Of a stretch of 64,000 bases of DNA, positions 1-8,277 are shown in pieces (the first letter of the stretch is position 1; the number at the start of each line of letters is the position of its first letter). The DNA is from Dietzia natronolimnaea. GTDB lineage: Bacteria; Actinomycetota; Actinomycetes; Mycobacteriales; Mycobacteriaceae. The DNA is taken from assembly GCF_039525805.1 (NCBI RefSeq), contig NZ_BAAAHZ010000015.1. One strand, 5' to 3'. Under the pieces are notes generated by a model. The model saw only the letters and a list, made by a program, of their open reading frames with translations. It made no database searches and was not told where the DNA came from. Made by a program: the position numbers and the translations under genes.

Positions 1-350
1 GCGGCGAGCCGGTCGGCCCACGCCTGCGCCTCGCGGTCCAGGGTCGGGTTGGGGGCCAGTGCGCCGAGCCCCCGGGACACCCGGTAGGAGTCGATCTCGC
101 GGACGATGCCCTCGCGCAGCCCGCCTGCGACGTCCTGGTAGATCATCCCCGTCGACCCGACCGCCGCCCACACCTCGGCGGGCACCGCGGCACGGGCCTG
201 GGAGACGAGACCGTCCACCACGTGCTGCGGGATGAACGACGGCAGAGCCTGGGCGGAGGCCGTCGCGCCCCCGCCACCCATCAGAGTGGCGGAGGTGACG
301 GCGATGGTCGCGAGTGACGCGGTGAGCCTGGAGCGCATGGAGGTGATCAT
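1..350 (-). CDS. Secreted CAP (SCP/PR1-like) domain protein, N-terminal part
   Basis: The visible part is about 116 residues and runs off the left edge of the window. It begins with a clear Sec signal peptide: a basic start (MITSMRSR), a hydrophobic stretch and an AQA-type cleavage site near residue 35. After that come PSFIPQHVVDGL and, further on, an N-terminal pattern typical of bacterial CAP proteins (REIDSYRVSRGLGALAPNP, then LDREAQAWADRLA). The start chosen is the ATG at 350; an in-frame ATG at 338 is possible. It lies on the same strand as, and downstream of, the lipid kinase, with a gap of about 100 bp. The function of CAP proteins in actinobacteria is mostly unknown; an extracellular or cell-wall role is inferred. 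The catalytic-like CAP residues lie outside the window, so the family call rests on the N-terminal part only. Confidence 0.65.
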   Translation of the reverse strand, partial: MITSMRSRLTASLATIAVTSATLMGGGGATASAQALPSFIPQHVVDGLVSQARAAVPAEVWAAVGSTGMIYQDVAGGLREGIVREIDSYRVSRGLGALAPNPTLDREAQAWADRLA

Positions 351-451
351 GCCGTCTCGGCGAGCCTGAAGCGAACCGATTGGCGGATGAGGTATCGACT
401 ACGTGTAACCCCCGTGACCTGCGTAAATCAGTGTTACGGATGAGACTGGAG

Positions 452-1384
452 TTACCGCGGTACGAGGAACAGGCCGGCCCCCGCGAGGACCTCGACGGTC
501 ACCGGGAGCGGCGCCACGGCGTCACCGTCGGCGAACGCCTCCACATCCTGAGCCTCGATCCGGACCGACCTGCACCGCCGTGTGGTCACCCCCCGGAGTC
601 CCACGTGGGTACCGGAGTAGAGCCGGCGGAAGTGCCACGCCAGTCGGGGCTTGGAGATCCTGCCGACGTAGCAGACGTCGAACAACCCGTCGGACCGGTC
701 GGCGTCGGGGGCGATCCTCATGTCACCGCCGTAGCTGCGGGTGATGGCGAACGCGCTGAGGAGGACCTCCGTCTCCACCGTCTCCTCCCCCGCCTCACCG
801 GCGTCGAAGGTCATGCGGAACCGACGGGGCCGGTACGTCGGGAACTCGATGATCGAGGCCAGGACGTAGCGGAGGGGCCCGCCGAGGATCGTCATCTCGT
901 TGACGCGCCGGTTGACCGCCGAGTCGAGCCCCGCGCACAGGACGGAGGCGAAGAGGTGCGGGTCCCCGCCGTCCGGGGTGGCCCTGCCGAGGTCCACCTG
1001 CTCGACCCGGCCGCCGGCGACGACGTCGGCCGCGGCCTCCGGGCTGTCCAACGGGATGCCGTACTCACGGGCGAGATCGTTGCCGGTGCCCGCGGGAATG
1101 ATGCCGATCGGGACGCCCGAGAACGCCTGCGCCTGCACGGCGAGCGAGACCATCCCGTCCCCGCCGCACACGGCGAGGGCATCCACGCCGTCGGCGATCG
1201 CCTGTCGCGCCAGCTCGAGCGACTCCTGCGCGCTGGCCCCCCGGAGGGCGTCGACCTCGAGCCCGTGCGACCGCAGCCTCGCGGCCGCCCTGTCGGCGAG
1301 CCGGTCACCCCGCCCGCCGCCGGCGGCCGGGTTGGTCAGCAGGGCGACCGTGCGGATCCGGCGGTCGGACAGCCGCGCGGTCAC
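452..1384 (-). CDS. Diacylglycerol kinase / YegS-type lipid kinase
   Basis: 310 aa. It should phosphorylate diacylglycerol or a related lipid using ATP, at the inner face of the membrane. The DAGK catalytic signatures are present: a nucleotide-binding LLTNPAAGGG near the N-terminus, the GGDGMVSLAV loop, and IIPAGTGNDLAR. The GTG start at 1384 overlaps the TGA of the upstream flavoprotein gene (GTGA), so the two are translationally coupled; the open frame continues upstream but only inside that gene. In M. tuberculosis the equivalent of this pair is Rv2251-Rv2252, and Rv2252 has been reported as a diacylglycerol kinase affecting phosphatidylinositol mannosides. Equivalence here is inferred from family and neighbours. 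Confidence 0.88.
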   Translation of the reverse strand: MTARLSDRRIRTVALLTNPAAGGGRGDRLADRAAARLRSHGLEVDALRGASAQESLELARQAIADGVDALAVCGGDGMVSLAVQAQAFSGVPIGIIPAGTGNDLAREYGIPLDSPEAAADVVAGGRVEQVDLGRATPDGGDPHLFASVLCAGLDSAVNRRVNEMTILGGPLRYVLASIIEFPTYRPRRFRMTFDAGEAGEETVETEVLLSAFAITRSYGGDMRIAPDADRSDGLFDVCYVGRISKPRLAWHFRRLYSGTHVGLRGVTTRRCRSVRIEAQDVEAFADGDAVAPLPVTVEVLAGAGLFLVPR

Positions 1385-3084
1385 GGGATCAACGTCCCCG
1401 GGTTGCACACGCCCTCCGGGTCCACGGCGTGTTTGACCGCACGCAGCATCCGCACGCCCACCTCGCCGATCTCGGCCTCGAGATAGGGCCTGTGGTCCAC
1501 CCCGACCGCGTGGTGGTGGGTGATCGTCCCCCCGGTGGCCACGATCGCCTCCGATGCCGCCCGCTTGGCCTGCATCCACTGCGCGACGGGGTCCTCGCCC
1601 CGCTGACCCGCCACCACGGTGAAGTAGAGCGACGCGCCGGTGGGGTAGACGTGACTGATGTGGCACATCACCAGTGCCGGCGTGCCACTCGCCTCGAGCG
1701 AGGTGGTCAGCGCCGCGGCGACGGCGTCCCGCAGCGCGGGCAGGTTCGACCAGTCGGTGGCGGTCTCGAGCGTCTCGACCAGCGCGCCGTTGTCGAGCAA
1801 CGAGTCACGCAGGACGGGCGCACCGAAGCGGCCGTGCTCCCACGCCTCGGCCGGTCCGGCACCCAAGGAGACGCCGCCGTGGGCCAGCAACACCGCCCGG
1901 GTCTCGGCGTGGCGCGACCCGGTGTGCGCGGGCGTGCCCTCGAACAGCGTCAGACACAGGCAGCCGCCGGACTCCCCGCCTGCGCCGTCGGCGCCCTCCG
2001 TGCCCGCGCCGGCACCCTCCGTGTCCGCCCCCTCCTTTCCGACGCCCTCGGCCCGCTCCCCGATCGCCTCGGTGGCGGTGGCCAGGTTCACCGCCGTCTC
2101 CGCCTCGTCCGACAACCGGATGACGGTGGGGCCGGCGCCCTGTTGCTCGACCGCGCGCAGCGCCGCCGCACCGGTGGCGAAGTCGGGGAACCGGAACGCC
2201 TCGTGTCGGACCGTCTGCGGGACCGGGTGGATCCGTAGCCGCACGCGGGTGCACACCCCGAAGGCGCCCTCGGACCCCATCAGCCACTGCCGCAGGTCCG
2301 GTCCGGCGGCCGACGCCGGTGCCCGGCCGGCCTCGATCACGCCGATCGGCGTCACCACGGTCAGCCCGCGGACCATCTCGTCGAAGCGCCCGTACCCGGC
2401 CGAGGCCTGCCCGGACGAGCGGGTCATCGCGTACCCGCCCAGGGTCGCGTACGGGAAGGACTGCGGGAAGTGGCCGAGCGAGAAGCCGTGCTCGGCCAAC
2501 AACTCCTCCGCCCGGGGACCCGACAGGCCCGCCCCGAGGACCGCCTCACCCGAGTCGGGATCGATCGACTCGAGGGAGTCGAAGTGCGCGAGGTCCACCG
2601 AGATCACGGCCCGGTGGCCGCCGGCGTCCGGGGTGAGGCCCCCCACCACGGAGGTGCCGCCGCCGAAGGGGACCATCGCGACCCCCTCGCGTCCGCACCA
2701 CGCCAGCAGGGCCGCCACCTCGTCGTCGTCACGTGGTGCGACCACCGCGTCGGGGCAGTCCACCTCGGGACGCAGCCGCCAGGACAGCAGATCGGGTGTC
2801 GATTTGCCCCTGGCCCGGGGCAGTCGCTGGGCGTCCGCGGTGGAGAGGTTGCCCTCCCCCACGATGTCGGCGAGGGCCGTCAGGTCGGCGTGGGTCAGTC
2901 GGGACGGGGAGGCCACCACGGCGGCCGGATCGAAGTGCAGGCCGCTCTCGGCGGTCACCCCGAGCACGTCGCGCAGCAGGCCGCGGATGCCCTCGCCCAG
3001 GTCCCTCGCCTCGGCCTCGGTGCCCCACCGGGACAGGGCCATGGGCGGCAACGGAAGGTTGTCAGAGGAAGTCATGTCGCTCAT
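1381..3084 (-). CDS. FAD-binding oxidoreductase, alkyl-dihydroxyacetonephosphate synthase-like
   Basis: 567 aa. It belongs to the VAO/PCMH flavoprotein superfamily and is closest to alkyl-DHAP synthase, the enzyme that makes the ether bond of ether lipids in eukaryotes. The FAD-binding PFGGGTSVVGGL is at residues 139-150. Near the C-terminus are the family's substrate-side motif (HVYPTGASLYFTV) and the triple His of THHHAVGVDH, and the protein ends in VCNPGTLIP. An unusual Gly/Ala/Glu-rich insert sits at about residues 340-375. The start is ATG 3084; ATG 3075 is an alternative. It is divergent from the TetR/glpD operon and coupled to the lipid kinase. The ortholog Rv2251 has no established function, so ether-lipid synthesis is an inference. 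Confidence 0.8.
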   Translation of the reverse strand: MSDMTSSDNLPLPPMALSRWGTEAEARDLGEGIRGLLRDVLGVTAESGLHFDPAAVVASPSRLTHADLTALADIVGEGNLSTADAQRLPRARGKSTPDLLSWRLRPEVDCPDAVVAPRDDDEVAALLAWCGREGVAMVPFGGGTSVVGGLTPDAGGHRAVISVDLAHFDSLESIDPDSGEAVLGAGLSGPRAEELLAEHGFSLGHFPQSFPYATLGGYAMTRSSGQASAGYGRFDEMVRGLTVVTPIGVIEAGRAPASAAGPDLRQWLMGSEGAFGVCTRVRLRIHPVPQTVRHEAFRFPDFATGAAALRAVEQQGAGPTVIRLSDEAETAVNLATATEAIGERAEGVGKEGADTEGAGAGTEGADGAGGESGGCLCLTLFEGTPAHTGSRHAETRAVLLAHGGVSLGAGPAEAWEHGRFGAPVLRDSLLDNGALVETLETATDWSNLPALRDAVAAALTTSLEASGTPALVMCHISHVYPTGASLYFTVVAGQRGEDPVAQWMQAKRAASEAIVATGGTITHHHAVGVDHRPYLEAEIGEVGVRMLRAVKHAVDPEGVCNPGTLIP

Positions 3085-3192
3085 ACTGGAACAGTAGACC
3101 TCAATCTGTTCCGTTTTCCACGATCTCCGCACTGACGGGTACCCGACCCCCGGACGATCGCCAAGGGCGCCGCGCGCCAGTCAGGAGCTCCG

Positions 3193-3834
3193 GTGACCTC
3201 GTCCGCCCCGGCACTGTCGACCGACCGCACCGCCGCCACCCGCGACCGCGCGCTCACGGCCGCCCGCGACTCGATCCTCGAGATCGGTGCCACGCGGACC
3301 ACGATGGTCGAGGTCGCCCGTCGCTCCGGGGTGGGACGGACGACCCTCTACCGCCACTGGCCGGACATCACCGCCCTCTTCGCCGACCTGCTCACCCGCG
3401 AGCTCACCGCGGTCGTCGAGCGGGTGGATCCCGCGCTCCCCGGCTCGGCTCTGCCCGGCTCAGCACTCCCCGACTCGGCACCCGGCGACGCGGACGAGCT
3501 CGTGCGGTTGCTGTGCACGTTCGCGGACGAGGTGCGGACGGACCCGCTGCTGGACGCGTTCCGCAGGCACGAGTCCGAGATGCTCTCCGAGTACGTCTTC
3601 CACCGGCTCGGCACCTCGCAGCGCCGGCTCATCGACGTCCTCCGCGGACTGCTCGCGCAGGCGGTGGCGAGCGACCCCAGGCTGGCCGGGCGCGACGCCG
3701 ACAGGACCGCGACGATGCTCTTCCTCGCCGTCCAGGGGCTGGTCCTGTCGGCCCCGCTCGCCGACCCGCCGCTCGACCCGTCCACCTGGCGGACCGAACT
3801 GAACCTACTCATCAGGGGGTACCTCGGCCTATGA
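3193..3834 (+). CDS. TetR-family transcriptional regulator
   Basis: 213 aa. It has an N-terminal TetR helix-turn-helix at about residues 20-65, with the recognisable core TTMVEVARRSGVGRTTLYRHW, and an all-helical ligand-binding C-terminal part. A short Ser/Pro-rich repeat (LPGSALPGSALPDSAP) separates the two. The gene is divergent from the alkyl-DHAP-synthase-like gene (108 bp between start codons) and overlaps glpD by ATGA. It therefore probably controls both directions from the shared intergenic region. Its position matches Rv2250c in M. tuberculosis. The ligand is unknown; an acyl-CoA or glycerol-derived lipid would fit the neighbours. Confidence 0.85.
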   Translation: MTSSAPALSTDRTAATRDRALTAARDSILEIGATRTTMVEVARRSGVGRTTLYRHWPDITALFADLLTRELTAVVERVDPALPGSALPGSALPDSAPGDADELVRLLCTFADEVRTDPLLDAFRRHESEMLSEYVFHRLGTSQRRLIDVLRGLLAQAVASDPRLAGRDADRTATMLFLAVQGLVLSAPLADPPLDPSTWRTELNLLIRGYLGL

Positions 3835-5501
3835 CCGGTCAGAGCGATCGCGTGCACACCACGCCCGTCCACACCGCGCCCGCCCACACCACGCCCGTCC
3901 ACACCACGCCCGTCCACACCACCGCACTGTCCGCCGCCCGTCGGGCTCGTGAGCTCGCCGAACTGCGTGACCGCGACACCCCCGTGGATCTGGTGGTGAT
4001 CGGAGGGGGCATCACCGGCGCCGGGATCGCCCTCGACGCCGCCTCCCGCGGGCTCGAGACCGTGCTCCTCGAGGCGCACGACCTGGCGTTCGGCACCAGC
4101 CGATGGTCGTCCAAGCTCGCCCACGGCGGCCTGCGGTACCTGGCCACCGGCAACGTCGGCATCGCACGCCGCTCGGCCGTCGAACGCGGGATCATGCTCG
4201 ACCGCACCGCCCCCCACCTCGTCCGGCCGCTCGCCCAGGTCGTCCCCGTCTTCCGCGACACACCGCCGCTCGGTGCGGTGCTCCCCGGACTGGGGTTCGT
4301 CGCCGGGACGTTGCTGTCCCGCCTCGCCGGGACGCGGGCCGACAGGCTGCCCGGCGCGCGGATCCTGGGCGCGGGGAAGGTCGCGAGGTACGTGCCCGGG
4401 GTCCGACGCGACGGGCTGGTGTTCGGGCACCTCAACTGGGATTGCCAACTGGTCGACGACGCCCGGTTGGTCACCGCGGTGGCGCGGACGGCGGCCGGTC
4501 ACGGAGCCCGGGTGATCACCCGCGCGCGCGTCCTGGAGGCCAGCGGGACGCGGGTCACCGTCCGCGACGAGCTCGGCGGAGGCGACGGGAAGGACGGTGA
4601 CGACGACGACTTCACGATCGCCGCGCGGGCCGTCGTGAGCGCCACCGGAGTCTGGGCCGGCGAGACCACGCCCGGGGTGCGCGTGCGCCCCTCGAGGGGC
4701 ACGCACCTGGTCATCAGAGCGGCCGCGTTGGGCGATCCCGAGGGCGCCCTCACCGTGCCCGTCCCGGGCGAGACCAACCGCTTCTGTTTTGCCATCCCCG
4801 CCGAGTTCGGTCGGCTCCACGTGGGCCTGACCGACGTGGACGCCCCCGGTCCGGTCCCCGATGTGCCGGTGGCGGGCGAGGACGAGATCGAGTTCCTGCT
4901 CGACGTGGTCAACCGAGCACTCCAGACGGCGCTGACGCGCGACGACGTGCTGGGGACGTTCTCCGGGTTGCGGCCGCTGGTCGACTCCGGCGACGGCGAC
5001 ACCGCGGACCTCTCGCGCGAACACGCCGTGCTCACCTCGGACAACGGCCTCATCACCATCACCGGGGGCAAGCTCACCGAGTACCGGCTGATGGCCGAAC
5101 AGGCGGTGGACCTGGTCGTGCGGCGGACCGGCGTCGACTCGGCACCGTGCCGCACCACCGACCTGCCGTTGGTCGGCGCACCCGGCCACCCCGAGGTCGC
5201 GCGGCCCGGTACCGGACCGGGCGCGACCCGCCTCCCGGCGTCACTCGTGGCGCGCTTCGGACAGGAGGCCGCGACCGTGGTGGCCGAGAGCATGCTGGAC
5301 CGGCCGTTGCAGCCGGTGGCGGACGGACTCGACGTGACCCGCGCCGAGTTCTCCTACGCGGTCACCCACGAGGGGGCACTGACCGTCGACGACATCCTCG
5401 ACCGCCGGAGCCGGGTCGGGCTGGTGCCCGCCGAACGCGCCGCAGCCGAACCCGCCGCCCGCGAGGCGCTCGCCACAGCCCCCCGGTCCGCTCCCTCCTG
5501 A
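3831..5501 (+). CDS. glpD: Aerobic glycerol-3-phosphate dehydrogenase
   Basis: 556 aa. It oxidises sn-glycerol 3-phosphate to dihydroxyacetone phosphate and passes electrons through FAD to the quinone pool, as a peripheral membrane enzyme. The Rossmann motif VVIGGGITGAGIALDAASRG is at about residues 56-75, followed by RWSSKLAHGGLRYL, typical of GlpD. The C-terminal GlpD domain is present (GLITITGGKLTEYRLMAEQA and what follows). The ATG lies inside the stop of the tetR gene. Oddity: residues 8-32 are five tandem pentapeptides of VHTTP type, encoded by a 15-bp repeat and not part of the family fold. A later start, after the repeat, cannot be excluded. The counterpart in M. tuberculosis is glpD1 (Rv2249c). 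Confidence 0.92.
   Translation: MTGQSDRVHTTPVHTAPAHTTPVHTTPVHTTALSAARRARELAELRDRDTPVDLVVIGGGITGAGIALDAASRGLETVLLEAHDLAFGTSRWSSKLAHGGLRYLATGNVGIARRSAVERGIMLDRTAPHLVRPLAQVVPVFRDTPPLGAVLPGLGFVAGTLLSRLAGTRADRLPGARILGAGKVARYVPGVRRDGLVFGHLNWDCQLVDDARLVTAVARTAAGHGARVITRARVLEASGTRVTVRDELGGGDGKDGDDDDFTIAARAVVSATGVWAGETTPGVRVRPSRGTHLVIRAAALGDPEGALTVPVPGETNRFCFAIPAEFGRLHVGLTDVDAPGPVPDVPVAGEDEIEFLLDVVNRALQTALTRDDVLGTFSGLRPLVDSGDGDTADLSREHAVLTSDNGLITITGGKLTEYRLMAEQAVDLVVRRTGVDSAPCRTTDLPLVGAPGHPEVARPGTGPGATRLPASLVARFGQEAATVVAESMLDRPLQPVADGLDVTRAEFSYAVTHEGALTVDDILDRRSRVGLVPAERAAAEPAAREALATAPRSAPS
3852..3926 (+). repeat. 15-bp tandem repeat, 5 units, inside glpD
   Basis: Five consecutive units of 15 bp (consensus GTCCACACCACGCCC) encode VHTTP, VHTAP, AHTTP, VHTTP and VHTTA. 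The period keeps the reading frame, so changes in copy number would only lengthen or shorten a His/Thr/Pro N-terminal tail. Confidence 0.97.
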
Positions 5502-5526
5502 GCCGGTGGGGCGGCGCTCAGGGCGC

Positions 5527-6303
5527 TCAGGGGAGGGTGCGGGGTGCCTGGAACTCGGCCTCGAACCGCTCGAAGGAGAACGTCGCCAGCGCCCGCGCCC
5601 GGTCGAGCCCGAGCTCGCGGACGGCCTCGGCGATCCGGGCGATGTGGGGATCGCCGTCCTGGGCCCCGGAGGCGATCGCCACCCGCGCGCCCCCCAGTGG
5701 CCGGAACCGACCGCCCGCGACCTTGGCGCCGGCGCGGACCAGGACCGGCTTGCCGTCGAGGACCTGGATGCAGTTCATCCCCAGGGAGTGGCGACCGGGG
5801 AGCGGCACCCCCAGGCGGGTGTCGAGCTTCAGGTCGATGCCACCCGCCCCCGAGGACCCCACGGCTCCCAGGCGGGCGTCGTCCAGGGCTCCACCGGCCG
5901 TCCCGACCATGTCGCCCTTCCACTTGGGAAAGCCCCAGAGTTCGTTGCCCGCCGCGAGCGTGAAGTCCTGGTCGACCGGCAGCTCGTGGATGTGCTGCTG
6001 GACCCCGACCCCCGGGACCTTGACCTGGAATGCCAACCCCACCTCGTGATATCCACCGAGGACGTTGCCCGGGACGTCGTGGTACCGGACGTGGATCATC
6101 GTGACCGGCGTACGGCCACCCGGGAGGGACACCGGCTCGGCCCCCGCGGAATCCAGGATCGCGGACTGGGGCCCTGCGGCGATCAGCCGACGGGCCACGG
6201 CCGTCCGCGACAGGAACGCGGCGCCCGATATCGAGGCGGAGACGACGGGGACCGGGAACGTGATCTGACGGCCCGCGACGACGCGGGAGGTGGGAGAACT
6301 CAT
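5527..6303 (-). CDS. Acetoacetate decarboxylase-fold family protein
   Basis: 258 aa, close to the usual length of acetoacetate decarboxylase (about 245-260). The mid-protein segment NELWGFPKWKGDM corresponds to the family's active-site region, where a Lys forms the Schiff base; the Lys in GFPK is the candidate. Other family-like parts are the HVRYHDVPG strand and YHEVGLAFQVKVPG. The substrate need not be acetoacetate, since many members of this family have other or unknown substrates. The start is ATG 6303; a TAACGT hexamer ends 6 nt before it, which predicts a leaderless mRNA. It is divergent from the small gene at 6450 and convergent with glpD. Confidence 0.75.
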   Translation of the reverse strand: MSSPTSRVVAGRQITFPVPVVSASISGAAFLSRTAVARRLIAAGPQSAILDSAGAEPVSLPGGRTPVTMIHVRYHDVPGNVLGGYHEVGLAFQVKVPGVGVQQHIHELPVDQDFTLAAGNELWGFPKWKGDMVGTAGGALDDARLGAVGSSGAGGIDLKLDTRLGVPLPGRHSLGMNCIQVLDGKPVLVRAGAKVAGGRFRPLGGARVAIASGAQDGDPHIARIAEAVRELGLDRARALATFSFERFEAEFQAPRTLP

Positions 6304-6308
6304 GCCCC

Positions 6309-6358
6309 GACGTTAGCCGCTGCGGTAACAGGTTTCAGCATATTTCGGGGCTAACGTC
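6309..6358. promoter_or_regulatory. Divergent promoter region with a 10-bp inverted repeat
   Basis: GACGTTAGCC (6309-6318) and GGCTAACGTC (6349-6358) are perfect inverted copies 30 bp apart. Each arm contains a TAACGT hexamer on its outgoing strand. The left one sits 6 nt before the ATG of the acetoacetate-decarboxylase-like gene. The right one would start a transcript at about 6364, toward the small gene at 6450. Whether the symmetry is also a regulator site is not known. Confidence 0.55.
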
Positions 6359-6449
6359 CCGGGGTCGACCACGGATAGACCAGGTAGAGACGGGCACACG
6401 GTCCGCCCACGCGGCACAGACCGCGTCGACACCCACCGGGAGGCACACC

Positions 6450-6635
6450 ATGTTGAAGGCACTCGCCGACTTCTTCGCCCAGTTCGATTTCACCGTCGGT
6501 TCGTCCGCCGCGATCAACGGCTTCATCTCCGGCTCCACCGCCGCCCTCGAGCAGTCGTTCGGATTCGACAGCTCGATCGGACAGCTCGCCGTGAGCAGCA
6601 TCGGCCGGGTCGGCCCCGTCGAGAACGGCGCCTGA
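6450..6635 (+). CDS. 61-aa orphan peptide, function unknown
   Basis: The product begins MLKALADFFAQFDFTVG, is rich in Ser, Ala, Gly and Phe, has a single Lys and a single Arg, is acidic overall, and has no signal peptide or clear membrane helix. A good Shine-Dalgarno (GGGAGG) lies 6 nt before the ATG, and a promoter-like TAACGT lies about 90 bp upstream, so expression is plausible. It stands alone between two genes on the other strand. Short acidic peptides without signal peptides include the PorA/PorH cell-wall channels of Corynebacterium, some of which are O-mycoloylated. The resemblance here is only in size and composition, so that role is a guess. Confidence 0.6.
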   Translation: MLKALADFFAQFDFTVGSSAAINGFISGSTAALEQSFGFDSSIGQLAVSSIGRVGPVENGA

Positions 6636-6666
6636 CCCGACTCCACCGACACCGGAGAACCCCCGG

Positions 6667-8160
6667 TCACCCCCTCGGGTGGTCGGGGCGATCCGCGTCT
6701 CGGGTGGGGTCCGACAGGTCGTCGGGAGGCGCGGCTGCCAGCTGACCACTCGACTTGCCCTTGTACCGGGGCCGCAGCAGATTCGCGGGGGACAGGATGT
6801 CGTCGACCTCCTCCGCCGAGAGCAGGCCCATCTCCAGCACGACCTCGCGGACGCCACGGCCCGAGCGCGCGCACTCACGGCCCACCAGGTCGCCGTTGTG
6901 GTGACCGATCACGGGATTCAGATAGGTGACGATGCCGATCGAATCCATGACGTTGCGGCGGGCCACCTCGACGTTGGCCGTGATACCCCGCACGCACTTC
7001 TCCGTGAGCGTCTCGATCGCCTTGGTGAGCAGGGAGATCGACTCGAACATCGCCTGCGCGATCACGGGCTCCATCACGTTGAGCTGCAGCTGCCCCGCCT
7101 CGGCCGCCATCGTCACCGTGACGTCGTTGCCGATCACCTTGAAGCAGACCTGGTTGACCACCTCGGGGATCACCGGGTTCACCTTGGCCGGCATGATCGA
7201 CGACCCCGCCTGGAGCTCGGGGAGGTTGATCTCGTTGAATCCCGCGCGCGGGCCGGAGGAGAGCAGACGCAGGTCGTTGCAGATCTTGGACACCTTGGAC
7301 GCGGTCCGCTTGAGAGCGGCGTGGACGTTGACGTAGTCGCCGGTGTCGCTGGTCGCCTCGATGAGGTTCATGGCCCCGGTGACCGGCAGACCGGTCACGA
7401 CCCGCAGGTGCTCGACCACCGCACGGCGGTAGTCGGGCGGTGTGTTGACGCCGGTGCCGATGGCCGTGGCGCCGAGGTTCACGTCGAGCAGCATCCGGGC
7501 CGCCGCGCCGAGGACGTGGAGTTCCTCGTCGAGGGTCACCGCGAATCCACCGAACTCCTGGCCCATGGACATGGGAACGGCGTCCTGCAGCTGCGTCCGG
7601 CCCATCTTGAGGACCTCGCGGAACTCCTCCGATTTGTCGTAGCAGGCCTCCCGCAACGCGACGATCGCCGGCTCGAGCCGCTCGAGGGAGTGCCACAGGG
7701 CGATCCGGAAACCGGTCGGGTAGGCGTCGTTGGTGGACTGCGACCGGTTGACGTCGTCGTTCGGACTGATGACGTCGTAGGCGCCCTTGGGGTGACCGGT
7801 CCGCTCCAGCGCGAGGTTGGCCACCACCTCGTTGGTGTTCATGTTGACCGAGGTGCCGGCCCCGCCCTGATAGACGCACGAGGGGAACTGGTCCATGCAG
7901 CGGCCGTCCAGCAGGATCTCGTCGCACGCACCGACGATGGCCTCGGCGATGTCCGGGTCAAGGACTCCCATCTCGAGGTTCGCCAGCGCGGCGGCCTTCT
8001 TGACCATGACCATCCCGCGGATGAAGTCCGGGATGTCGCTGATGGTCTTCGAATCGATGGGGAAGTTCTCGACGGCGCGCACGGTGTGGATCCCGTAATA
8101 GGCGTCAGCCGGGACCGCCTTCTCACCGAGCAGGTCTCGTTCCACACGGGTCTGGGTCAT
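6667..8160 (-). CDS. aspA: Aspartate ammonia-lyase
   Basis: 497 aa. It converts L-aspartate to fumarate and ammonia in the cytoplasm. The fumarase/aspartase signature GSSIMPAKVNP is intact, as are the upstream substrate-binding segments (TSVNMNTNEV, SQSTNDAYPTGFR, GRTQLQDAVPM). The ATG at 8160 is chosen because GGAGG precedes it at correct spacing; the frame extends further but without a ribosome site. The last 20 or so residues form a charged Asp/Pro/Arg tail beyond the usual end of the family. It is a single gene, divergent from the PAP2 phosphatase gene. Confidence 0.93.
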   Translation of the reverse strand: MTQTRVERDLLGEKAVPADAYYGIHTVRAVENFPIDSKTISDIPDFIRGMVMVKKAAALANLEMGVLDPDIAEAIVGACDEILLDGRCMDQFPSCVYQGGAGTSVNMNTNEVVANLALERTGHPKGAYDVISPNDDVNRSQSTNDAYPTGFRIALWHSLERLEPAIVALREACYDKSEEFREVLKMGRTQLQDAVPMSMGQEFGGFAVTLDEELHVLGAAARMLLDVNLGATAIGTGVNTPPDYRRAVVEHLRVVTGLPVTGAMNLIEATSDTGDYVNVHAALKRTASKVSKICNDLRLLSSGPRAGFNEINLPELQAGSSIMPAKVNPVIPEVVNQVCFKVIGNDVTVTMAAEAGQLQLNVMEPVIAQAMFESISLLTKAIETLTEKCVRGITANVEVARRNVMDSIGIVTYLNPVIGHHNGDLVGRECARSGRGVREVVLEMGLLSAEEVDDILSPANLLRPRYKGKSSGQLAAAPPDDLSDPTRDADRPDHPRG

Positions 8161-8265
8161 ACGTCCTCCGCTGATCGGGTCGACACGATCCACAGTAGAC
8201 ACGGCCCGCGGTCAGCGCGCGGTGTCACGGTTCGCGGGGATCCCCCGCCGCCGCGCGACCTTGCC

Positions 8266-8271
8266 TAGGGT
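8266..8271 (+). promoter_or_regulatory. -10 hexamer of a leaderless transcript
   Basis: TAGGGT is followed by six bases and then the ATG at 8278, so transcription should start at or next to the start codon. Confidence 0.6.
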
Positions 8272-8277
8272 GTGGGC

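Noticed and set aside
380..1486. Long open frames opposite the lipid-kinase and flavoprotein genes
   Set aside because: They are rich in Arg, Pro and Gly without domains and mirror the codon pattern of genes on the other strand, as usual at high GC.
2733..3830. In-frame extension of glpD upstream of 3831
   Set aside because: It would run through the tetR gene and another gene on the opposite strand. The ATGA overlap and the family length support 3831.
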